In this document: positions 8,926-17,423 of the stretch, piece by piece
Layout of the letters: each line of letters begins with the position of its first letter
How positions within the stretch are numbered: position 1 is the first letter of the stretch
NCBI GenBank assembly: GCA_025499705.1
Contig: JAFMVE010000018.1
Coordinates: 1 to 64,000, forward strand
Direction: 5' to 3'
Length of the DNA stretch: 64,000 nt
From: Carboxylicivirga caseinilyticus
Lineage (GTDB): Bacteria > Bacteroidota > Bacteroidia > Bacteroidales > Marinilabiliaceae
The notes under the pieces: model-generated
Database searches by the model: none
Told to the model about the DNA's origin: nothing
Seen by the model: only the letters and a program-made list of their open reading frames with translations
Position numbers and translations under genes: made by a program

Positions 8926-9603
8926 CTATTTTTGTAATTTAAAGTTTACAGGAACTGTATAAGACACTCTTACCGGTTTACCTCCTTGTCTTCCAGGGGT
9001 CCACTTAGGCATGCTGCTAACAACTCTTACTGCTTCTTTTGACAGATTAGCATCCGGGCTACGCATAATTTTTACATCAGTAATGCTACCATCTTTGTCA
9101 ACAACGAATGCAACATATACTCTTCCTTGTATACCCATTTCAGCACATATTACCGGATACCTAATACTTTCGGCAAAGTATTTCATTAATCCTTCCATGC
9201 CACCTGCAGGCTCTGGCATTCTTTCTACAATAATATGAACTGAGTTATCTTCGGGTTCTGACGGTAATTCAGGAATTTCAAATGGTACATCAACAATATT
9301 TTCTGAAATAAAATTTACCTCTCCCGCATTTGGGTCATTATTATCTGTCAGTTCAATTATTGGAGCTAATATTTCCTGCTTTTTCATGGGTTCAGGTTTT
9401 TTCTCTTCCAATTTAATTGGTTCAGGTAAGATCAAATCTACTTCATATGGATCAGCTCCTTCATAGATTATTGGTACTGTAACATCCTCAGATGTCCATT
9501 CAAATGCAGCTAACGAAGCGGCTAAAGCAACAATTAAACCTATTTGAAAAAAAACTGAACGTTTGCGTTCTAAGTCGGCGTGTCTATATTTTTTTACTTT
9601 CAT
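8926..9603 (-). CDS. tonB: Energy transducer TonB (copy 1)
   Basis: A 225-residue TonB. A short cytoplasmic N-terminus (KYRHADLERKR) precedes one membrane helix at about residues 18-36. A charged, Pro/Glu-rich periplasmic spacer follows, and residues 140-225 form the TonB C-terminal domain with YPVICAEMGIQGRVYV and the closing SYTVPVNFKL. It passes proton-motive force from ExbB/ExbD to outer-membrane receptors such as the two SusC proteins here. No exbB or exbD is in the window. It is paralogous to the tonB at 10008, sharing the LERKR-x-FFQIGLIV start. Confidence 0.9.
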   Translation of the reverse strand: MKVKKYRHADLERKRSVFFQIGLIVALAASLAAFEWTSEDVTVPIIYEGADPYEVDLILPEPIKLEEKKPEPMKKQEILAPIIELTDNNDPNAGEVNFISENIVDVPFEIPELPSEPEDNSVHIIVERMPEPAGGMEGLMKYFAESIRYPVICAEMGIQGRVYVAFVVDKDGSITDVKIMRSPDANLSKEAVRVVSSMPKWTPGRQGGKPVRVSYTVPVNFKLQK

Positions 9604-10007
9604 GACGTGAAGGTTTAAGAGTTAATAAAATGTTACTTGCCTTTCTAAAATCAATGGTTGTACCAAAAACACATCTCTCACCACAAACCATCTAAAGAAA
9701 AATCGTTAATCACTGAATACCTGTATCTTATAATCTTACGTATTTTTTTAAACTATAAATCTGATTAGTTTTTATAGTATTTAGTCCCGCCCTACAGGGC
9801 GTTTTTAGCAGCTTATTCTAGACAAATTGAATAAAACCGCCCATCAGAAAAAAAGGCATAACTAAAGCCGGGCCGTCCTGATTGATCGATTCGTGTAATC
9901 GGAAGTTTGCAGGGTCATTCAGGACAGACCGGCTTTAATTTTTTTGAAAAGAACGAGATCGTTATCTCATTGAAAAATTAAGGAACAACAGTAATAAACT
10001 TTAATAA
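9604..10007. other. Structured intergenic region between tonB paralogues
   Basis: This 404-bp gap holds no gene that I can support. It contains the large hairpin at 9863-9937, the short palindrome CGCCCTACAGGGCG at 9788-9801 followed by TTTTT on the plus strand, and a weak hairpin GAGAT/ATCTC at 9955-9968 just after the tonB copy 2 stop. Confidence 0.6.
9863..9937. other. Long imperfect hairpin between tonB genes
   Basis: TAAAGCCGG (9863-9871) pairs perfectly with CCGGCTTTA (9929-9937). Inside it GTCCTGA (9875-9881) pairs with TCAGGAC (9919-9925). The apical 37 nt form no obvious strong stem. On the plus strand the stem is followed by ATTTTTTT; on the minus strand, the direction of the tonB genes, a T7 run comes about 8 nt later. 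It may be a terminator, an attenuator in the leader of tonB copy 1, or a small structured RNA. Confidence 0.55.
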
Positions 10008-10691
10008 TTATTGTAATCTGAAACGTACGGGTACACTGTATGATACTTTAACAGCACGCCCTCTTTGTTTTCCAGGTTTCCACTTTGGCATTGATTTTAC
10101 TACTCTTACGGCTTCTCTTTCTAAGTTGGCATCTTGAGCCCGCGTAGCAGCAACATTGGTAACCTGACCGGTTTCATCAATAATAAAGGAGACTAAAACC
10201 ATCCCCTGAATCCCGTTTTCCTGGCAAATAACCGGGTATCTAACATTTGTAGACAGATACTTTAACAAGGCTTTTTCACCTCCAGGAAATTCGGGTTTAT
10301 CTTCCAGAATGAAGAACGGTAAAGGATCACCGGATTCTTCTTCCTGGGTTTCGAACTTACTCATGTCAACTTCAAAGTCTTCATCAACATCAGTATCTTC
10401 GATAACCAGTTCTTCGTCTAATTCCACATCATTATCAACTATCTCAATAATATCTGACATTTGTGGTGGAGGTGGAGGTGGAGGTGGCTTAACCTCTTCC
10501 TGTCGAGTGATTGGAGGAGCTTCTTCCTCTACAATCTCTTCTTCCACCCATGACGAATTACCAGCTGCCATATCGGTTGTTGTCCATTCAAATGCTACAA
10601 ACACAACACCCAAAGTGACAATTAAACCTATTTGAAAGAACATGGCTCTTTTCCTTTCCAGGTCAGCTTTTTTACTTTTTTTTACTTCCAT
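10008..10691 (-). CDS. tonB: Energy transducer TonB (copy 2)
   Basis: A 227-residue TonB with the same plan as copy 1: N-terminal MEVKKSKKADLERKR, one membrane helix, an acidic spacer with a run of eight prolines (about residues 68-75), and a C-terminal TonB domain from about 145 ending in SYSVPVRFRL. I take the ATG at 10691; a TTG two codons earlier is less likely. It lies upstream of copy 1 on the same strand but is separated by 404 bp of structured DNA, so the two may be separately expressed. The spacer sequences have diverged far more than the ends. Confidence 0.9.
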   Translation of the reverse strand: MEVKKSKKADLERKRAMFFQIGLIVTLGVVFVAFEWTTTDMAAGNSSWVEEEIVEEEAPPITRQEEVKPPPPPPPPQMSDIIEIVDNDVELDEELVIEDTDVDEDFEVDMSKFETQEEESGDPLPFFILEDKPEFPGGEKALLKYLSTNVRYPVICQENGIQGMVLVSFIIDETGQVTNVAATRAQDANLEREAVRVVKSMPKWKPGKQRGRAVKVSYSVPVRFRLQ

Positions 10692-11002
10692 AGGCAAATG
10701 ATTTAAAGGTTCATATTGGCATCATCTGCGTAATACTAAGATCACTTCCTGGTATAAATCCCAAACGAATGATGCATTTGATTCTATCAATAACAAGAGG
10801 TATACCAGTAAAAATATTTAATGTCAAAGGAACAAATACAAAAATCACTAATACTTAAATATGTGACACTTACATCACCTTAACCAACTAATCAAAACAA
10901 AAGCAATCATGTAAATCTGTTAAATAAACCCGCCCATATGGGCGTAATTGACTAGGGCATTTTTGAAAAAAACTTACTTTTGTATAATATATCCAGCAAA
11001 AT
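10692..11002. other. Divergent intergenic region, tonB / sigma-54 activator
   Basis: About 310 bp between two divergent genes. It holds the palindrome at 10931-10944 and a plus-strand -7 box TACTTTTG (10975-10982), 20 bp before the activator start codon. I see no further gene. Confidence 0.5.
10931..10944. repeat. Perfect 14-bp palindrome CGCCCATATGGGCG
   Basis: A perfect inverted repeat about 60 bp before the activator gene and about 30 bp before its -7 box. A near copy (CCCGCCC-TACA-GGGCGT against CCCGCCC-ATAT-GGGCGT) lies at 9787-9802 in the other tonB intergenic gap. It could be an operator for the activator gene or a small palindromic repeat element. Confidence 0.5.
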
Positions 11003-12784
11003 ATGCCAGAACAAAATCAGAATAATAATCAACAGAGTAGTTTACAACTATTACAACAGGTTTTAGATGATTTTGCCGGTAGTATGAAAGATACTTTCTT
11101 TTATATTGTTGCTGTTGATAAACAAAACCTGATTGTTGCATCCTATTCGAGTCAGAAGAATTCTGATTTAGCCTTATTAAAAGGAAAAAACTGGAATCAT
11201 TTTGAGCAGAAGATTGTGTGGAACGATACCAAACGTCACAAAGGAATTGTTACTACTATTTCATCAGCATATAATATTATCAATTGTCACCATCAGGATT
11301 ATGAAGTGCCTTACAGCGTTTACCTTATTTCATCGATTGACATTGACTTTCCATGGCTAAACTTTGCAAGTGCTGCAATTGAAAAAGCCATACATGCCGA
11401 ATTCCATGATGCCTCTATGCAGCAAAAAATGGAAGATACCAATCAGTATACATTTGCCATGATGAATGCTCTGAGGGTGGGTATTTTTTCGGTAAATACC
11501 AATGGAGAGATTCTGTATGCAAATGATCTGGCTTGCCGATGGATTAATATCAGACGCAGAGAATTACTTAAAATTCCGATTGATAAGATTATCAACCAAT
11601 GGAAAACCATTTATAAAATAATAAGTTCGGGTGATAAATATGTAAATGAAGAAGTTCCGGTAAACACTTCTGATGGCATTGTAAAATATAATATTACAGT
11701 TAGTCCTATCTTAAATCAAGCTCAATCCAGGTTAATTGGCTTGGTATTTACCATGCGTAAACTCGAAAATGTTTACAATTTGATAAATAAATACACCGGA
11801 ATGCAGGCTCATTATACCTTTAATGACATCATAGCCAAGAGTCAGGTAATGCGCAAACTGGTCGATTATGCTCAGAACATTGCAGATAGTCCTTCAACAG
11901 TTTTAATAGAGGCTGAAAGTGGCACCGGGAAAGAAGTTTTTGCACAAAGCATGCACAATGCCAGCAGTCGTAAGGATCACGGATTTGTTGCCATCAACTG
12001 TGGCGCCATCAGTGAAAACCTCATTGAAACTGAACTCTTCGGATATGATACCGGTGCGTTTACCGGTGCTAAAAAAGGAGGCCATCCGGGTAAATTTGAA
12101 TTAGCCAACGGTGGCACTCTTTTTCTGGATGAAATTGGAGATATGAAACCTGAACTTCAGGTGAAGCTTTTGAGAGCTATACAGGAAAATGCCATTACTC
12201 GAGTTGGAGGTAATAAAAATATTCCTGTTGATGTTAGAATTATTGCAGCAACCAATAAAAACCTGAAGAAGGAAGTGGAAGAAGGACGTTTCCGGTTAGA
12301 TCTGTACTACAGGCTCAGTGTTATACCATTACGAATTCCTTCACTAAGGGAAAGGATGGAAGATCTGCCATCATTAATACGTTTTTTCCTGTCTAAGAAA
12401 TCGGTTCACCTTCAGAAAGAGGCACCAGCTCTAAAATATTCAACACTTCAACAATTCTTAAACTACGATTGGCCGGGAAACATTAGGGAACTTGAAAACG
12501 CAATAGAGCAATACGTAAACCTGGATGGAAACATCGAATTTGATCAGCTAACTTTAAAACAGAAGAAAGCGAAAAAAACGGACTCTATAGTAAGAACAGA
12601 ATCTGTTCCGTCTCAATTAGGAACAGTAAAAGATATCGAACGACAATTGATAATCAACACTCTTATTCATTTCAATTATAATGTCACCAAATCTGCAGAA
12701 TCACTTGGTATCAGTAGAAACACGCTCTACTTAAAAGCCAAAGCTTATGATATTCCTTTAATCAAAGAGCGTCCTATTTTATAA
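11003..12784 (+). CDS. Sigma-54-dependent activator with PAS domain
   Basis: A 593-residue enhancer-binding protein. Residues 1-145 form an N-terminal sensor region of unclear type, and 150-260 a PAS domain. The AAA+ sigma-54 module spans about 278-505, with Walker A ESGTGKE (around 304-311), the sigma-54 contact loop GAFTGA at 351-356 intact, and [10 protein letters not shown] as Walker B. A Fis-type helix-turn-helix follows at about 550-590. There is no receiver domain, so the input is probably a ligand, redox state or partner protein rather than phosphorylation. It lies directly upstream of the hydrogenase operon, whose -24/-12 promoter and repeated GTCCTAT sites start inside the last codons of this gene, so it very likely activates that operon. 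Confidence 0.9.
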   Translation: MPEQNQNNNQQSSLQLLQQVLDDFAGSMKDTFFYIVAVDKQNLIVASYSSQKNSDLALLKGKNWNHFEQKIVWNDTKRHKGIVTTISSAYNIINCHHQDYEVPYSVYLISSIDIDFPWLNFASAAIEKAIHAEFHDASMQQKMEDTNQYTFAMMNALRVGIFSVNTNGEILYANDLACRWINIRRRELLKIPIDKIINQWKTIYKIISSGDKYVNEEVPVNTSDGIVKYNITVSPILNQAQSRLIGLVFTMRKLENVYNLINKYTGMQAHYTFNDIIAKSQVMRKLVDYAQNIADSPSTVLIEAESGTGKEVFAQSMHNASSRKDHGFVAINCGAISENLIETELFGYDTGAFTGAKKGGHPGKFELANGGTLFLDEIGDMKPELQVKLLRAIQENAITRVGGNKNIPVDVRIIAATNKNLKKEVEEGRFRLDLYYRLSVIPLRIPSLRERMEDLPSLIRFFLSKKSVHLQKEAPALKYSTLQQFLNYDWPGNIRELENAIEQYVNLDGNIEFDQLTLKQKKAKKTDSIVRTESVPSQLGTVKDIERQLIINTLIHFNYNVTKSAESLGISRNTLYLKAKAYDIPLIKERPIL

Positions 12785-12837
12785 CATTGTCCTATTTTAT
12801 TACGCTTGTATTACCTAAATTGTCCTATATTAGGACA
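12771..12837 (+). promoter_or_regulatory. Putative activator-binding sites (GTCCTAT repeats)
   Basis: GTCCTATTTTATAAC (12771-12785) and GTCCTATTTTATTAC (12789-12803) are direct repeats 18 bp apart. TGTCCTATATTAGGACA (12821-12837) is an inverted repeat with 7-bp arms. All lie 75-140 bp upstream of the -12 element, where sigma-54 enhancers are usually found. The first overlaps the end of the activator gene. Binding by that activator is inferred. Confidence 0.6.
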
Positions 12838-12911
12838 TGCTTCATTAAGCTCTAAAATCCTTCTGCAAATCCTAATTTATATTCATTTGTATTACAGATC
12901 ATTATAACTAT

Positions 12912-12927
12912 CGGCACAGCTTTAGCT
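12912..12927 (+). promoter_or_regulatory. Sigma-54 (-24/-12) promoter of hydrogenase operon
   Basis: CGGCACAGCTTTAGCT fits the consensus TGGCAC-N5-TTGCW: the invariant GG and GC are present and exactly 10 bp apart. The expected transcript start is about 12937, and the first gene starts at 12966. The mismatches are C for the first T and A for the second T of the -12 box. Confidence 0.65.
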
Positions 12928-12965
12928 ATTATTTTAGTATATGTTTAAGTAGAGCTAAAACAGCC

Positions 12966-14690
12966 ATGAACTTACAACCCATCTATACCGAGACAAATGA
13001 TTGCAAGGACTGTTATAAGTGTGTAAGAGAATGTCCCAATAAAGCAATTAAAGTTACAGATAACAAAGCTTCTGTAATTGATTCTATGTGTGTATATTGT
13101 GGGAAGTGTGTATCCATTTGTCCTTCAAATGCAAAAAAAGTAAGAGATGGTGTTGCCCGCACAAAACTTTTAATTAAAAATAAAAAAGAGGTATATGTAT
13201 CGTTGGCGCCATCGTATATAGCTGAATATGGCAACAAGGCCGACTCACTTATTCTGGCATTAAAGAAATTAGGTTTCGCGGGTATTTCAGAAACAGCATT
13301 GGGTGCACAAGAAGTTTCGAAACAAGTGCATCAATTTTTAAATTTCCGACAGTCAGGAACATATATCTCATCAGCCTGTCCGGTTGTTGTTGAATTAGTT
13401 AGAAAATATTACCCACAGCACACTTTGGCCATTACTCCATTTATGTCGCCGATGTTAACACATGCAAAGCAACTCAGAAAATGGTATGGTAATGATATAG
13501 GTGTAGTATTTATTGGACCCTGTATCGGCAAGAAATCAGAGGCAGACTCAGCTTCCCATTGTGTAGACATTGCCTTAACTTTTAAGGAATTAAACAATTG
13601 GTTAGAGCGGGAAAAGATTTCATTAAACGATCATCATGCATCAGAGGAAGAACTATTTATCCCGCATAAGGCTCAACACGGAACAATTTACCCCATTGAT
13701 GGTGGCATGATCGAAACCATTAATAAAGATGAACCTGTTACTAAAGCTGAATACATGTGTTTCAGCGGACTTAAAAACATCAGAAACATATTAGATAATC
13801 TCGACTCTGAGTCAAATGAAGGTGTTGTATTTCTGGAGCTTCTTGCTTGCGAGACCGGTTGTATTAATGGCCCGGGTATGTCGGAGCAAAAAATTTCGAT
13901 TAAAAACCAGTTGGCATTAAGAAACATATGTCGGAAGCGAACTAATGAGGAAATTAAACCCAATGTTGGGGAAGGAACATTTAATATTGAGCGCGACTTC
14001 TTCAATATTAAATCCATTGACAAAAAAACGTTTAGTGAATCCAAGATAAAGGAAGCTTTACACACTATTGGTAAAACTGAAATCAGTGACGAACTGAATT
14101 GTGGCGGTTGTGGTTACGACAGTTGTCGTGATTTTGCCAAAGCCATGCTAATGAAACATGCAGAGTCTGATATGTGTGTATCTCATATGCGAAAAGTGGC
14201 ACATCATAAAGCTACAATCTTACTTCAAAAAATTCCTTCAGGTGTTATTGTTCTTGATGATGAATATAAGGTAGTTGAGATGAATGCCGCCTGTGCCCGT
14301 TTGTTGGGTGAAGATATTCAACTTTGTTACGATGCAAACCCAGGAATGAAAGGGGCTCATATTGACAAAATAGGATCTTTTGCAACAATTTTTAAAACAG
14401 CATTACTTACCGGCAAAGAATATTATGAGATACCAATTACAGAATATGGCAAACAACTTCAATTATCCATTTTCAATATTCAGAAACACAAACTGGTTAC
14501 AGGCATAATACAGGGCATGGCTCAACCCGAGTTCCAGAAAGATATCATTGAAAAACGAACCAGAGAAGTGATCAATAAAAACATGGAGACAGTTCAAAAG
14601 ATAGCTTTCTTATTGGGAGAAAATGCTTCTTACACCGACTCGTTGCTTAACTCTATTTTAGAAACACAGGAGAAGACGCATGCAGAATAA
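12966..14690 (+). CDS. hydS: Sensory [FeFe]-hydrogenase, group C (HydS-like), with PAS
   Basis: A 574-residue sensor-type hydrogenase. Two [4Fe-4S] ferredoxin motifs (CKDCYKCVRECP and CVYCGKCVSICP) lie in residues 13-53. The H-cluster domain (about 70-345) keeps the four cubane ligands Cys138, Cys186, Cys295 and Cys299. The proton-relay cysteine of catalytic enzymes (first Cys of TSCCP) is Ala137 here, in SSACP. A further [4Fe-4S] motif (Cys379, 382, 387, 404) leads to a PAS domain at about 415-515. This order, and the Cys-to-Ala change, are the hallmarks of group C hydrogenases, thought to sense H2 rather than turn it over. It is the first gene behind the sigma-54 promoter and overlaps the phosphatase gene by 11 bp. 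The sensory role is inferred from family. Confidence 0.88.
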   Translation: MNLQPIYTETNDCKDCYKCVRECPNKAIKVTDNKASVIDSMCVYCGKCVSICPSNAKKVRDGVARTKLLIKNKKEVYVSLAPSYIAEYGNKADSLILALKKLGFAGISETALGAQEVSKQVHQFLNFRQSGTYISSACPVVVELVRKYYPQHTLAITPFMSPMLTHAKQLRKWYGNDIGVVFIGPCIGKKSEADSASHCVDIALTFKELNNWLEREKISLNDHHASEEELFIPHKAQHGTIYPIDGGMIETINKDEPVTKAEYMCFSGLKNIRNILDNLDSESNEGVVFLELLACETGCINGPGMSEQKISIKNQLALRNICRKRTNEEIKPNVGEGTFNIERDFFNIKSIDKKTFSESKIKEALHTIGKTEISDELNCGGCGYDSCRDFAKAMLMKHAESDMCVSHMRKVAHHKATILLQKIPSGVIVLDDEYKVVEMNAACARLLGEDIQLCYDANPGMKGAHIDKIGSFATIFKTALLTGKEYYEIPITEYGKQLQLSIFNIQKHKLVTGIIQGMAQPEFQKDIIEKRTREVINKNMETVQKIAFLLGENASYTDSLLNSILETQEKTHAE

Positions 14691-15867
14691 GCATTTCTAC
14701 ATAGAATCTGAAACCTGTCAGGCAAGCAAGTATCGGCAAAATGTATGTGGCGATTCCTGCGAATCCAGAAAACTAAAAGATGAGGATCGTTTTATTACCG
14801 TTCTGTCTGACGGGTTGGGCTCTGGTGTTAAAGCAAATGTTTTATCAACCATGACAACAGGTATGGCTCTGCAGTTTACTGCCCGGAACAATCCACTTAA
14901 GCACACCTCTGAATTCATCATGCGAACCTTACCGGTTGATACGCAACGTAAAATCAGCTACTCTACTTTTAGTATCATCGACATCAATTGTTTTGGAGAA
15001 GCTCATCTGGTTGAATTTGATAATCCTTCGGTTCTTATCTATCGAAATGGAGATTTTATAAATTCCGATCACACTTTACAAAAGATAACACGACCTGATG
15101 CAATAGATGCAACAGTAAAAAATTCACATCTCAAACTCGAAAAAGAAGATCGGATCATCATGGTTTCAGATGGCATTACTCAATCTGGAATGGGCACACG
15201 TGTAAATCCTTTTGGATGGGGTGAAGATGGTTTGAAAGATTTTATCAGAACTTCGGTTGATGATAAACCTGCCATTTCTGCACTTGAACTTGCCAAGAAA
15301 ATTCTGGAACGGGCCAAAAACAATGATGCCAATGAATTAAAAGATGACGCTACCTGTCAGGTTATTTATTGCCGTGAACCCCGGAAGCTTGTGCTTGCCT
15401 CCGGTCCTCCTTATTATAAAAATTACGACAGTGTACTAGCAGAAAGAATCGACACTTTTGAAGGTTTAAAAGTTATTTGCGGAGGTACCACATCAAAGAT
15501 TATTTCAAGGGAATTAAATCGTCCGATTGATATAAATATCAATCAGATAAATTTGGATTTACCACCGAAAGCCAACATGAAAGGCATTGATTTGATTACC
15601 GAAGGTATTTTAACATTAGGCAAAGTCTCATCTATTCTTGAATCAGTAAAGTTCAATATGGTGGAAGGTAGCAGTCCGGCTGAAGACATGGTTCGCCTCC
15701 TATTAAAAAGTGACTCAATACTCATACTGGCTGGTACGCAGATTAATATTGCTCATCAGGACCCCAATCTTCCTGTTGAACTGGAAATAAGAAGAAATGT
15801 CATAAAAAAGATAGCCGGCATACTAGAATCCAAATTCTTAAAGACCGTTACCATCGAATATTTATAA
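14680..15867 (+). CDS. SpoIIE-type (PP2C) Ser/Thr phosphatase
   Basis: A 395-residue cytoplasmic protein. Residues 1-235 form a SpoIIE/PP2C phosphatase domain: SDGLGSG around 44-50, SDGITQSG around 163-170, and the late metal-binding aspartates in LKDDATC (about 224-230). The C-terminal 150 residues, containing CGGTTSK, have no domain I can name. The start follows AGGAG by a suitable distance and overlaps hydS by 11 bp, implying translational coupling. SpoIIE phosphatases commonly sit next to group C hydrogenase genes, and this one probably relays the PAS/hydrogenase signal by dephosphorylating an unknown partner. No anti-sigma or anti-anti-sigma partner is nearby. Confidence 0.85.
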   Translation: MQNKHFYIESETCQASKYRQNVCGDSCESRKLKDEDRFITVLSDGLGSGVKANVLSTMTTGMALQFTARNNPLKHTSEFIMRTLPVDTQRKISYSTFSIIDINCFGEAHLVEFDNPSVLIYRNGDFINSDHTLQKITRPDAIDATVKNSHLKLEKEDRIIMVSDGITQSGMGTRVNPFGWGEDGLKDFIRTSVDDKPAISALELAKKILERAKNNDANELKDDATCQVIYCREPRKLVLASGPPYYKNYDSVLAERIDTFEGLKVICGGTTSKIISRELNRPIDININQINLDLPPKANMKGIDLITEGILTLGKVSSILESVKFNMVEGSSPAEDMVRLLLKSDSILILAGTQINIAHQDPNLPVELEIRRNVIKKIAGILESKFLKTVTIEYL

Positions 15868-15893
15868 AAAATACATCTTAATTATTATATCAG

Positions 15894-17348
15894 ATGACCT
15901 ATTACAACAACGCTGTAAGAACTAAAAGAGAATTACTAATCCGACTTATTCAACTGCTTGATTCAAATCATTTGTTCGATCAGATTGATCGCATAGCGCT
16001 GGAAATGCGTCCACGAACAAAGGCTCCAATCCGATGCTGTGTTCATAAAGACCGAGCTGTTCTGAAATATAAAATAATGGCAGCAATGGGTTTCAACATC
16101 AGTGATGAGGAAGATGAATTAACTCCTTTGCGTGATTATGCTTTGAAAGCCATTGAAGGAATTGAATCAAACGGTGAATTTTTAACGGTGGTTGATGAGG
16201 CTTGTAGCTCTTGCGTTCAGGTCAACTATACAGTAAGTAACCTTTGTCAGGGTTGTGAAGGACGCCCATGTCAGGTTAACTGTCCTAAAGATGCTATTAC
16301 GGTTATTAATGGCAAAGCTAATATTGATCATCACAAATGTGTTAACTGCGGACTATGTCAAAAAGCTTGTCCTTTTCATGCTATCGCATACTTACCAGTA
16401 CCTTGTGAAGAATCATGTCCGGTAAAGGCTATCAAAAAAGATGAACACGGAATTGAGCAAATCGATTTTGACAAATGCATTCATTGTGGTAAATGCATGA
16501 CTGCATGTCCGTTTGGTGCCATTGCCGAAAAATCACAGGTTTTACATTTTTACAATACACTTAAACTGCAAAAACAAAAAATGGTAGCGATGGTCGCACC
16601 TGCGGTTTTGAGTCAATATAAGGGAACGAGCAGTCAGATTCTTGAAGCTATTAAAGCCATTGGCTTTGATGAAGTAATTGAAGTTGCAGAAGGAGCCGAG
16701 ATGACAACACAGGAAGAGACCAGAGAACTTCTTGAAAATATTGAACAGCAAAAACCATTTATGACAACATCTTGCTGTCCATCCTATGTTTATCTGGCCG
16801 AGAATCATATTCCCCAATTGAAAGAGCATATCAGCCACACGCATACTCCAATGATTTACACAGCTCAAAAGGCAAAAAAATTATATCCTGATTATGCCAC
16901 TGTATTTATTGGTCCTTGTTTAGCAAAAAGAAAAGAAGCATACCTTTCTGGTATAATTGACTATGTAATAACAACCGAAGAACTTGCATCCATCTGGACA
17001 GCACTTAAAATTGATCCAGCCAATTTTGCAGATGAAAAAAATGTGAACAAAGACCTCAAGCCTGAAAACAGAGGATTTGCTGCTTCAGGTGGAGTGCATC
17101 AATCCATTCTGCTAAATCTGAATAAAGATGTAAAAATAAGAAGTCAGGTTATTAATGGCCTGAATAAGAAAAGTATTAAACTGCTAAAAGCCTTTACTAA
17201 AAAGCAACCTGACCTGGATTTTATTGAGGTAATGGCTTGTGAAGGTGGCTGCATCAGCGGTCCGGGCAATATTACAGCTCCCAATATCAGTCAGAATAAT
17301 TTACAAAAGGTAATGAACGAATTAATACCTGAAACAGTAATTAATTAG
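15894..17348 (+). CDS. Monomeric [FeFe]-hydrogenase, group B1
   Basis: A 484-residue hydrogenase. The N-terminus (RTKRELLIRL ... ALEMRPRTKAPIRCCVHKDRA) matches the group B1 family. Residues 100-210 are cysteine-rich, with ferredoxin-like clusters such as CVNCGLCQKACP and CIHCGKCMTACP. The H-cluster domain has Cys294-Cys295 in TSCCP, Cys342 in GPCLAK, and Cys449 and Cys453 in MACEGGC. The proton-relay Cys294 is kept, unlike in HydS, so this protein could be catalytically active. It follows the phosphatase by 26 bp and ends in two tandem terminators, so it is the last gene of the operon. Group B enzymes are poorly characterised; ferredoxin is a plausible electron partner. No maturation genes are adjacent. 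Confidence 0.88.
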   Translation: MTYYNNAVRTKRELLIRLIQLLDSNHLFDQIDRIALEMRPRTKAPIRCCVHKDRAVLKYKIMAAMGFNISDEEDELTPLRDYALKAIEGIESNGEFLTVVDEACSSCVQVNYTVSNLCQGCEGRPCQVNCPKDAITVINGKANIDHHKCVNCGLCQKACPFHAIAYLPVPCEESCPVKAIKKDEHGIEQIDFDKCIHCGKCMTACPFGAIAEKSQVLHFYNTLKLQKQKMVAMVAPAVLSQYKGTSSQILEAIKAIGFDEVIEVAEGAEMTTQEETRELLENIEQQKPFMTTSCCPSYVYLAENHIPQLKEHISHTHTPMIYTAQKAKKLYPDYATVFIGPCLAKRKEAYLSGIIDYVITTEELASIWTALKIDPANFADEKNVNKDLKPENRGFAASGGVHQSILLNLNKDVKIRSQVINGLNKKSIKLLKAFTKKQPDLDFIEVMACEGGCISGPGNITAPNISQNNLQKVMNELIPETVIN

Positions 17349-17366
17349 AACAACACGGCCGTTGTT
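17349..17366 (+). terminator. Terminator 1 after hydrogenase operon
   Basis: AACAAC (17349-17354) pairs with GTTGTT (17361-17366) around an ACGGCC loop. It directly follows the stop codon and is followed by TTTA. Confidence 0.5.
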
Positions 17367-17389
17367 TTTATATAATCCTTGGTTAGAAG

Positions 17390-17418
17390 AACCCATTCGT
17401 AAACGTTTCGAATGGGTT
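17390..17418 (+). terminator. Terminator 2 after hydrogenase operon
   Basis: AACCCATTCG and CGAATGGGTT make a perfect 10-bp stem with a 9-nt loop, followed by TCTTTTTATT on the plus strand. It backs up the weaker terminator just before it and isolates the operon from the convergent regulator gene. Confidence 0.75.
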
Positions 17419-17423
17419 TCTTT

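Noticed and set aside
9863..9937. Known riboswitch
   Set aside because: I could not match the loop to any riboswitch core; the downstream gene is tonB, and the fold is a single long hairpin.
10309..10635. 108-codon Ser/Gly-rich frame on the plus strand
   Set aside because: It is antisense to tonB copy 2; the glycine run is simply the reverse of the proline run in TonB.
13688..14065. 125-codon frame on the minus strand
   Set aside because: It lies wholly inside hydS on the opposite strand; codon pattern reflects the hydrogenase gene.
12966..17348. Nar1/NARF-type or NuoG-type iron-sulfur proteins rather than hydrogenases
   Set aside because: All four H-cluster cubane cysteines and the L1, L2 and L3 loops are present in both proteins, with bacterial group C and B domain layouts.
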